NCBI GenBank assembly: GCA_945901035.1
Contig: CAMDKN010000161.1
Coordinates: forward strand, 1 to 8,922
Source of the DNA: Gulosibacter massiliensis
Lineage (GTDB): Bacteria; Actinomycetota; Actinomycetes; Actinomycetales; Microbacteriaceae
DNA length: 8,922 nt
Direction: 5' to 3'
The number at the start of each line of letters is the position of its first letter. Position 1 is the stretch's first letter. Positions 1-4,934 of the stretch are shown one piece after another. Made by a program: the position numbers and the translations under genes. The notes under the pieces were generated by a model, which saw only the letters and a program-made list of their open reading frames with translations, was not told the DNA's origin and did not search any database.

Positions 1-922
1 CATTTCCAATCATCTTGTAGCCGTTAGCAACGTCCCTATACAAGAACCAATATTCGTCTGGAAAGGTCTGAATTCTGGCGCACTCTCTCACGCTAAGTCG
101 TCGGTACAAGTGTTCCTTGCCTTCGACAAACACCTGTTTGTTCTTTTCGACTTTGACCATCTTCGGCGCACTCGGGTGCAGGGGGGCTTGCCTCCCGCCT
201 GCTTGAATGGTGAAGGATGGCTCATCCCAACTTCGAACACGGTTACGCGACATAAAAATTGGAGAAAAACCACCTGTCATGTATTCGTGATTCGGAACAG
301 CAAGTTCTCCATTGGTTTTGTTCTTTTCAATCGCTGGGGCTGCCGCTGGCAGGTCGCCGATTGCGTCTTTCAGAGTCGGTTTGTCGGGAATGGGCGCGGG
401 AAACTCAAAAGTCTTGTTCAAATCGTTCCTAAAACCGACGATGATTACACGCAGACGATCCTCGGGAACTCCGTAGTCATGCGCGTTTACGAGTTTCCAA
501 GTGACCGAGTAACCTGCTTCTTCGAAGTCTTTCAAGAATCCTTTGAAACTATCTGAGTGCTTTGGCGCGAGAATCCCCGAGACGTTCTCGACGAGGAAGA
601 ACTTCGGTTGCTTAGCGCGCAGCATTCGAATGTAGTCGTTGAAAAGCTGCCCGCGCGCGTCCGCAATTCCTCTTCCTGCTCCAGCTTCACTCCAGCTCTG
701 ACAGGGCGGGCCGCCGATAATGCCATCGCAATCGGGAACCTCGTCCGTTGAGACATCCGTGATACTTCTTGTCTCCAAAGTCGTGTTTGGAAAATTGTGC
801 CGGAAAGTGTCCCAAATGGTTTTGTCGTACTCGTTTGCCCAAACAGTGGCGAAACCAGCGTTGTGAAAACCAAGGTCCAAGCCTCCAGCCCCAGAAAATA
901 GCGAAACTATTTTTTTAGACAT
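1..922 (-). CDS. C5-cytosine DNA methyltransferase, M.HaeIII-like (predicted GGCC), 3' end cut by window edge
   Basis: This enzyme transfers a methyl group from S-adenosylmethionine to C5 of cytosine in a short DNA site. The 307 visible codons run from the ATG at 922 to motif X. In order: SAM-binding motif I FSGAGGLDLGF (9-19), motif IV GGPPCQSW with catalytic Cys74, motif VI ENV (Glu112), motif VIII YGVPEDRLRV (150-159), the target-recognition region (about 180-265), motif IX RRLSVRECARIQ (274-285) and the start of motif X (YKMIGN). From memory, the whole chain follows M.HaeIII (about 330 residues), including RNRVRSWDEPSFTIQAGG and HLYRRLSVRECAR, so GGCC is the likely target. Roughly 20-30 C-terminal residues are missing. 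The start is supported by AAAGGA (931-936) 8 nt upstream. Base composition is lower in G+C than the right-hand genes. Whether it is orphan or paired with a restriction enzyme beyond the left edge cannot be seen. Confidence 0.95.
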   Translation of the reverse strand, partial: MSKKIVSLFSGAGGLDLGFHNAGFATVWANEYDKTIWDTFRHNFPNTTLETRSITDVSTDEVPDCDGIIGGPPCQSWSEAGAGRGIADARGQLFNDYIRMLRAKQPKFFLVENVSGILAPKHSDSFKGFLKDFEEAGYSVTWKLVNAHDYGVPEDRLRVIIVGFRNDLNKTFEFPAPIPDKPTLKDAIGDLPAAAPAIEKNKTNGELAVPNHEYMTGGFSPIFMSRNRVRSWDEPSFTIQAGGRQAPLHPSAPKMVKVEKNKQVFVEGKEHLYRRLSVRECARIQTFPDEYWFLYRDVANGYKMIGN

Positions 923-1011
923 TGCTTTTATCCTTTTCTGTTGTGTTCCTATCCTGACATCAACCCCAGCAATAGGCGTGTATTTCGGTAGGACTAGACA
1001 ATTTATTGTGC

Positions 1012-1143
1012 GTGAAGGCACCCCCATGAAACGAAGGTTTGGAGATTGGGGGGTACACCCCTCCCCTCCTTAGATAGGAAAGCGGGGCGGTTAGCCCGCA
1101 CACACCGTCGCGAAACCCCTAGGGGGTGCAGCCCTAGCTGCGC
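1012..1143. repeat. Hairpin-rich GC-rich intergenic segment downstream of int
   Basis: This gap between the integrase stop and the methyltransferase start holds a cluster of short inverted repeats and no convincing ORF. They are: CCCCCA (1021-1026) with TGGGGG (1047-1052), enclosing AAAC/GTTT; GGGGT/ACCCC immediately after; GCGGG (1082-1086) with CCCGC (1095-1099); ACCCC-TA-GGGGGT (1115-1127); and GCAGC-CCTA-GCTGC (1128-1141). CCCTAG occurs twice (1117-1122 and 1132-1137). A small ACAAT-TT-ATTGT repeat sits at 998-1009. No T-tract follows the hairpin nearest the int stop, so a classical intrinsic terminator is not clear. It could instead be an attachment site, a transfer or replication origin remnant, or RNA structure; the sequence alone does not decide. 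Confidence 0.5.
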
Positions 1144-1150
1144 CAGCCGT

Positions 1151-2395
1151 CTAAAAGATGGGTGACCCGTTTTCTTCGCCCCATTCGGATAGCTCATTGT
1201 CAAGTTGGACTAACAAGGTTCCGGAATGGGAATCGTCCATCGTTGTTGTGAATTCGTCGACTAAGGGTTGAACATAAGGCGCGTAAATCGATTTGGTTGT
1301 TTCGATTCGACTGTGTCCGAGCGCCTGACTGACAGCTTCTAGTCGCACGCCTTTTCCCAATCCCTCTGTAGCTGCGGTATGGCGCAGGTCGTGAACTCGG
1401 ATTATTCGAATCTCGTTGTTTTTGCAGAATGTTTTGAATTGACGAGAGGCGTTGTTTGGGTTCCACGGTCCGCCAATCGCAGATGGGATTAGCCAGTCCG
1501 ATTCCATCCACCGATTGCCTGCCATTTCGGCGGCTTTCAGGACGAATTGTCGGTGCCGGAAAATTGCAGCATCAACGACCAAACCGATTCCAATTTTTCT
1601 GGCTGAGGCAATTGTTTTTGGGTCATCGGTTGCGAGTTTTGCCTTTGAGAATCCAGCTTCGTTGTAAGTCCGTTCTTCTTTCAATGTGCGGCGAATGTTT
1701 ATGATTCCGTTTTCCAGGTCGATGTCGGACCATTTCAAGCCAAGAATTTCACCCCTTCGAAGGCCGTAGAGTGCACCAAGGTGAGTGAATAGATCAAACT
1801 TCGTGTTGTGCACAGCTGTGAGTGCATGATCTATTTCCTCTGATGTCCAAGGCTCTTGGACTTGCGTCTTTTCGCCTCTTTTCCGTCGATGCGGACTGAC
1901 CAGTGACGTCGGGTTACGGTTGAGAATGCCCGACTGGTGGGCATAGCCAAGAACTCCGCTTAGAACAGTTCGCGCGCTGTTGACGGTCCGATCACCGAGT
2001 CCTTGCTTTCGAAGCTCGTTCATCCAATTCTCAATCACGGCCGGTTCGATACTGGACAGCTTGCATTGGCCGAGATAGGGCAATATCCAGCGCCGCAGCT
2101 TGTATTCGTAGTCGGATGCCGTCGAGGTTCTGACATGGTTCGCTTTGACCGATCGGACCCACCAAATCGCGTATTTCTCGAGTTTGTCTTCGCGGGCAGG
2201 AATGAGTTTGTTGTTCTGAAATTCAACATAAAGCTTCCGTTGCAACGCTCTTGCTTGCGCTTCAGTCGGTGCGGTGCGTGTGGTGAATTTTCGGTAACCG
2301 TTCGAGTATTGCCCGGTTGGTATTTGGACCTTGAAAACCTTCTTGCCGCTCGGGTTAGTGAAAGGAAAGACGGAACCGAGAGGTGATTGGCTCAT
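1151..2395 (-). CDS. int: Tyrosine-type site-specific integrase
   Basis: A 414-residue phage/ICE-type tyrosine recombinase that would integrate and excise an element at a short attachment site. Layout: N-terminal arm-type DNA-binding module with basic and beta-rich sequence (about 15-65); SAM-like core-binding domain (about 70-165); catalytic domain (about 180-385). The catalytic set appears complete: Arg213 in GLRRGEILGLKW, Lys260 in DPKT, His335 and Arg338 in VHDLRHTAAT, His361 in ALGHSRIETT, and the nucleophile Tyr371 in KSIYAPY. Its ATG overlaps the stop of the upstream HTH gene (ATGA, 2392-2395), so the two are almost certainly co-translated. The C-terminal tail after residue 385 is acidic and unremarkable. 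No frameshift or internal stop is seen, so the enzyme may be active. Target site and element limits are not identifiable from the protein. Confidence 0.96.
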   Translation of the reverse strand: MSQSPLGSVFPFTNPSGKKVFKVQIPTGQYSNGYRKFTTRTAPTEAQARALQRKLYVEFQNNKLIPAREDKLEKYAIWWVRSVKANHVRTSTASDYEYKLRRWILPYLGQCKLSSIEPAVIENWMNELRKQGLGDRTVNSARTVLSGVLGYAHQSGILNRNPTSLVSPHRRKRGEKTQVQEPWTSEEIDHALTAVHNTKFDLFTHLGALYGLRRGEILGLKWSDIDLENGIINIRRTLKEERTYNEAGFSKAKLATDDPKTIASARKIGIGLVVDAAIFRHRQFVLKAAEMAGNRWMESDWLIPSAIGGPWNPNNASRQFKTFCKNNEIRIIRVHDLRHTAATEGLGKGVRLEAVSQALGHSRIETTKSIYAPYVQPLVDEFTTTMDDSHSGTLLVQLDNELSEWGEENGSPIF

Positions 2396-2595
2396 GAGTC
2401 GATCTCGCGAACTTGAATGTCCGGTTTATTGGTTCGCAGCTCGCTGATGAGTTTCTCGACCGAGTCATCGGGTATGCGTGGACTATTGCCGAGGTGGATG
2501 CATTCGAGTTTTTGGTCGCGAATAAGACGGTTCACCGTTGATCGAGACACGCAAAGGCGGTCTTGGACGTCGCTAATGCGGAGCAACGAAGTCAT
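2392..2595 (-). CDS. xis: Excisionase-family helix-turn-helix protein
   Basis: A 67-residue DNA-binding protein of the MerR-like/excisionase HTH_17 type. The pattern LLRISDVQDRLCVSRSTVNR, then LIRDQKLECIHLG and RIPDDSVEKL, gives the two helices of the HTH followed by the wing; SRSTVNRLI is the recognition helix. The reading frame stays open upstream to 3039, but this start is chosen because AGGAGGTGA (2601-2609) lies at ideal spacing before the ATG at 2595 and because the conserved domain begins only five residues later. The stop overlaps the integrase start. In comparable elements such a protein bends DNA at the attachment site and biases the integrase toward excision. It could equally regulate the operon; the role as excisionase rests on family and position. 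Confidence 0.85.
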   Translation of the reverse strand: MTSLLRISDVQDRLCVSRSTVNRLIRDQKLECIHLGNSPRIPDDSVEKLISELRTNKPDIQVREIDS

Positions 2596-2600
2596 GGCCT

Positions 2601-2609
2601 TCACCTCCT
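2601..2609 (-). promoter_or_regulatory. Strong Shine-Dalgarno site that fixes the HTH gene start
   Basis: On the minus strand this reads AGGAGGTGA. The AGGAGG core ends 8 nt before the ATG at 2595, near-perfect complementarity to the 3' end of 16S rRNA. It decides in favour of the short 67-residue protein over the longer open frame. Confidence 0.85.
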
Positions 2610-2616
2610 GTGTCCT

Positions 2617-2631
2617 GCGGCGATACGCCGC
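2617..2631. repeat. Leader hairpin before the HTH gene
   Basis: GCGGCG-ATA-CGCCGC, a perfect 6-bp stem with a 3-nt loop, lies about 8 nt upstream of the Shine-Dalgarno site of the HTH gene. In the leftward mRNA it would fold just ahead of the ribosome binding site. No T-tract follows, so it is not an obvious terminator. Confidence 0.5.
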
Positions 2632-2693
2632 GTTAGGAGATAGTGACACATAACCAGTGGGGTGTTTGAGCCGTTTATGCGAAACACAACGCA

Positions 2694-2744
2694 ACAAATA
2701 GGTGTCTATTTGTCCACAGTTTTCACCGGTGTTTTTCGGTGAAA
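2694..2744. repeat. Two adjacent inverted repeats, operator-like
   Basis: ACAAATAG-GTGT-CTATTTGT (2694-2713, 8-bp arms, 4-nt centre) is followed after 7 bp by TTTCACCG-GTGTTTTT-CGGTGAAA (2721-2744, 8-bp arms, 8-nt centre). Both are perfect. The pair is flanked by two copies of TTTGAGCCG (2665-2673 and 2745-2753). Lying 100-150 bp upstream of the HTH start, they could be binding sites for an element-encoded regulator, Xis or the integrase arm domain. Confidence 0.55.
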
Positions 2745-2834
2745 TTTGAGCCGCGAAAGTGTCCCTTCGCTCACTTCCCTTGTCTTTTGTGACATCCCAC
2801 AATGTCGGCATAGATGCACGAATAATCAACGAAT

Positions 2835-2851
2835 CTACGAGCGCCTCGTAG
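2835..2851. repeat. 17-bp perfect inverted repeat
   Basis: CTACGAG-CGC-CTCGTAG: 7-bp arms and a 3-nt centre. It stands in non-coding DNA upstream of the HTH/integrase operon. It is compatible with a dimer-binding operator or a small hairpin; function unknown. Confidence 0.5.
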
Positions 2852-2894
2852 CCCTTGTGCCGTTTGCCTGTTAGTAACTTGGCGCAAAATTGGT

Positions 2895-2936
2895 CAGAAT
2901 TTGATAATGAATTTTTGCTTTCAGGGGTAAATTCTG
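2895..2936. repeat. AT-rich inverted repeat CAGAATTT...AAATTCTG
   Basis: Eight-base arms CAGAATTT (2895-2902) and AAATTCTG (2929-2936) frame a 26-nt centre in the most AT-rich patch of the left region. The spacing is too long for a simple stem-loop but suits paired protein-binding sites, as seen around attachment cores. This is inference only. Confidence 0.35.
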
Positions 2937-3003
2937 TGGCCGTGGGCATCCCTGGTGCGCTCAAGGGAACAAAGCCTGCGCCTCTCTGACGGTGTTGATC
3001 GGT

Positions 3004-3026
3004 GTGACTGACATAGTGACTGACAT
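3004..3026. repeat. Tandem 11-bp direct repeat GTGACTGACAT
   Basis: Two exact copies (3004-3014 and 3016-3026) separated by one base give a 12-bp period, close to one helical turn and so on the same face of DNA. Related GTGACA words occur at about 2643 and 2789. Iterons, arm-type integrase sites or a regulator's tandem half-sites are possible. Confidence 0.5.
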
Positions 3027-3149
3027 CGCGATATTGCATGCCTTCTCCCAGCTGTTGGTGCTGGTTGAGCTGCAGGGTTTACCGCGGAACTGTGCGGGTG
3101 TGTGATCCGCGTCTACAGACCTGAAAAGCCTTTACCGTGTGTTCCGTAG

Positions 3150-3962
3150 TTAGACGGTCGGAGTTGAACGATCGGCGATGAGTTCGCCGCCGTTGAACGT
3201 CACACCCAATTCTCTGTAGTAGCCACCGAGCACCTTCTCGACGGGGAGGATCGACTTCAGTTCATCCCACTGCGAGTCGTGCAGCTCGAGTTCGGCGTCA
3301 CCCATCCACGGTTCGCCCAGTTCAGCATCGACTCCCCCGAGTGAAACGAGTTGGTCGAGCGAGTTTCCGAGGCCCGGTGTGATCGACGGAACCCAGCGGC
3401 TGTGGAGCATCTTGTGGCCATTCACGAAACCGTTCGTTTCGCTCTTTTCACGCAGTGTGACAACAGCGGACGCGAGGCGGTGATCGTAGGCGGCGACGCT
3501 CGCACCGAGCTTGGCGCCCGCTTCGAGTTTCGGGGTCGCCTTGCCAAAGTTGAACACGCGCGTGACCGCGATGTTGCCGAGCTTTTTGGGGTAGCCCTGG
3601 AACCAGCCGCGACCGATCGCAAAGTCTTTCGTCACCCAGATGGCGACACAACGGCTGTACGTGACGCCTTCGTATTTGCATCGCACGACGACAAACGCTT
3701 CGAGGTACTGCGAGCGCACGGGGTCCAGCAGTTCGGCGCCGCCCGTGCTGCACGACTGCCAGTCGGCCCAAATCATCGCCACGGCGCCGGGGTTCTCGTC
3801 AGCGAGTTCAAGTTCGGGAGGAAGAATCGCGCGAACGTTGGCGGGGTCGGTGAGGTATTCGACGGTCAAGAGAGTTCCCGAGTAAAACCAGGGCATCTCG
3901 GGAACGAGCGCGCTCTTTCCGGTGGGTGTCAACGGGGGTAGAAATCCGTGTAAATCGGTCAT
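3150..3962 (-). CDS. Acetoacetate decarboxylase superfamily enzyme
   Basis: A 270-residue cytosolic enzyme of the ADC superfamily. The hallmark is GYPKKLG (123-129): in clostridial acetoacetate decarboxylase the first lysine of the same YPKKLG motif (Lys115) forms the Schiff base with the substrate, so Lys126 is the predicted nucleophile and Lys127 its pKa-lowering neighbour. Glu88 in QYLEAF is a plausible match to the active-site Glu76. Where the clostridial enzyme has Arg29, this protein appears to have Gly29 in WFYSGT, by an alignment made by eye, so true acetoacetate decarboxylation is uncertain. A TTG at 3980 would add six residues. The ATG at 3962 is preferred because AAGGTG (3969-3974) precedes it by 6 nt. 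It is transcribed divergently from the acetyltransferase gene, and no clear terminator follows the stop. Confidence 0.9.
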   Translation of the reverse strand: MTDLHGFLPPLTPTGKSALVPEMPWFYSGTLLTVEYLTDPANVRAILPPELELADENPGAVAMIWADWQSCSTGGAELLDPVRSQYLEAFVVVRCKYEGVTYSRCVAIWVTKDFAIGRGWFQGYPKKLGNIAVTRVFNFGKATPKLEAGAKLGASVAAYDHRLASAVVTLREKSETNGFVNGHKMLHSRWVPSITPGLGNSLDQLVSLGGVDAELGEPWMGDAELELHDSQWDELKSILPVEKVLGGYYRELGVTFNGGELIADRSTPTV

Positions 3963-4014
3963 GTCTGACACCTTATCCAATCATTCGGGGGCGAACAATC
4001 TTTTCTCGGAGTCC

Positions 4015-4020
4015 TCTATA
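4015..4020 (-). promoter_or_regulatory. Possible -10 box for the ADC-like gene
   Basis: On the minus strand TATAGA lies about 50 bp upstream of the ATG at 3962. The position 17 bp further upstream (CAATGA) is a poor -35 match, so this is a weak prediction. It is the best candidate in the divergent intergenic region. Confidence 0.3.
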
Positions 4021-4108
4021 ACAATTTTCGCGAACAGTCATTGGGTCCGGTCGAAAGACCGAGCACGTTCACTGCGTTGCGAGAAAGCCCAAAGCGCATG
4101 GCCAGACA

Positions 4109-4114
4109 TACGAT
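4109..4114 (+). promoter_or_regulatory. -10 box implying a leaderless acetyltransferase mRNA
   Basis: TACGAT fits the actinobacterial TAnnnT -10 pattern and ends 6 nt before the ATG at 4121. A transcript starting at the usual distance would begin at the A of that ATG. No Shine-Dalgarno sequence is present at usable spacing, and no good -35 is seen. Confidence 0.5.
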
Positions 4115-4120
4115 GGGGAC

Positions 4121-4873
4121 ATGCACCTCGACTCCATGCCCGATGCCAACGGAAACCCCGTGGGGCTCCCGGTTCCCTCACTCGAACCAGCCGAACGACC
4201 GGACGGGTCGGCAATCATCGGCAACCGAGTTCGACTCGAGCGGCTCAGCGCGGACGACCACGCGCACGACCTGTTTGTTGCGCTAACCACGGAACCGCAC
4301 CCGGCACTGTGGACCTACATGCCGCAAGGCCCGTTTGAAACCGAGCGCGAACTCACCGCATGGATCGCAGGGGTCGAGCAATCAAGCGACCCGCTGTATT
4401 ACGCCATCATCGACGTCGAGACGGGTCGCGCCGTCGGAGTCGCCGCCTACCTGCGCATCGACACACTGAACCGCACGATCGAGGTGGGTTGGCTGACTTT
4501 TTCGTCCGCGCTACGACGCAGCACCCTCGCCACCGAAGCGATGTACCTCATGGCGCGATATGCCTTCGATCGTGGATTTCGCCGATACGAATGGAAGTGC
4601 AACGCGCTCAACGCCCCCTCGATCGCCGCTGCTGAAAGGCTCGGGTTCAGTTTTGAAGGCGTTTTTCGCAACGCGGTCATTGTCAAAGGACACAATCGCG
4701 ACACCGCGTGGTTCGCTTTCACGGACGGGGATTGGCCGGCTGTCCGAGTGGCCCACGAACAGTGGCTGCAGCCGGACAACTTCGACGAGGCTGGGAACCA
4801 GCGAACTAGCCTTCGCGATGCAACGCGCCCGTTGCTCCATTCCCAGTGGCCGACGCTCACCGTCGTGACATAG
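4121..4873 (+). CDS. GNAT family N-acetyltransferase, RimJ/RimL type
   Basis: A 250-residue cytosolic acetyl-CoA-dependent N-acetyltransferase (Acetyltransf_3). It begins with the PDANGNPVGLPVP lead-in that is familiar from this subfamily (7-19), then GNRVRLERLSADDHAHDLF (34-52). WTYMPQGPF (64-72) and AIIDVETGRAVGVAAYLRI (95-113) form the central sheet. RRSTLATEAMYLM (132-144) occupies the acetyl-CoA pyrophosphate-binding position, and KCNALNAPSIAAAERLGF (159-176) the C-terminal GNAT motif. The amino acceptor is unknown; relatives modify ribosomal protein N-termini or small amines. The ATG at 4121 is chosen because a -10 box sits 6 nt before it, suggesting leaderless translation; the ATG at 4136 (MPDANG) is the alternative. 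It ends 61 bp before the ion channel gene, which has its own promoter. Confidence 0.9.
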   Translation: MHLDSMPDANGNPVGLPVPSLEPAERPDGSAIIGNRVRLERLSADDHAHDLFVALTTEPHPALWTYMPQGPFETERELTAWIAGVEQSSDPLYYAIIDVETGRAVGVAAYLRIDTLNRTIEVGWLTFSSALRRSTLATEAMYLMARYAFDRGFRRYEWKCNALNAPSIAAAERLGFSFEGVFRNAVIVKGHNRDTAWFAFTDGDWPAVRVAHEQWLQPDNFDEAGNQRTSLRDATRPLLHSQWPTLTVVT

Positions 4874-4899
4874 CCCACCGCGCAAAAATCTTAATTTTG

Positions 4900-4934
4900 T
4901 TGGTCTAACCACCGTTATTCCCTAAGATTTCCCT
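4900..4934 (+). promoter_or_regulatory. Promoter for a leaderless ion channel mRNA
   Basis: TTGGTC (-35, 4900-4905), a 17-bp spacer and TAAGAT (-10, 4923-4928) end 6 nt before the ATG at 4935. The predicted transcription start is therefore the A of the start codon, and no Shine-Dalgarno sequence exists. An AT-rich stretch (4884-4899) lies upstream. TGGT-CTA-ACCA (4901-4911) overlaps the -35 and could be a small operator. Confidence 0.65.

Larger units (their letters stand above)
2596..3149. other. 554-bp region without a convincing gene; candidate att/operator region
   Basis: This stretch lies between the HTH/integrase operon and the acetoacetate-decarboxylase-like gene. It holds at least five short inverted repeats, a tandem 11-bp repeat and an AT-rich patch (about 2885-2937), and composition changes from the accessory to the core part near its right end. 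A leftward frame in phase with the HTH gene is open from 3039 to 2596, but its translation lacks recognisable motifs and it has no good start signal. No tRNA was recognised. Best reading: regulatory DNA plus a possible attachment site of the integrated element. Confidence 0.5.

Noticed and set aside
110..556. 148-codon plus-strand ORF at the left end
   Set aside because: It is antisense to the methyltransferase, whose motifs I to X are all in the minus frame; its translation has no recognisable features.
1012..1143. tRNA gene or tRNA 3' end as an attachment site
   Set aside because: Neither strand gives a T-arm of the GGTTCGAATCC type with a matching acceptor stem.
2392..3039. 215-residue version of the HTH protein
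   Set aside because: The perfect Shine-Dalgarno site and the domain boundary favour the start at 2595; the extra 148 residues lack motifs.
3351..3941. 196-codon plus-strand ORF
   Set aside because: It is antisense to the ADC-like gene, a common shadow in GC-biased coding DNA, and shows no domain.
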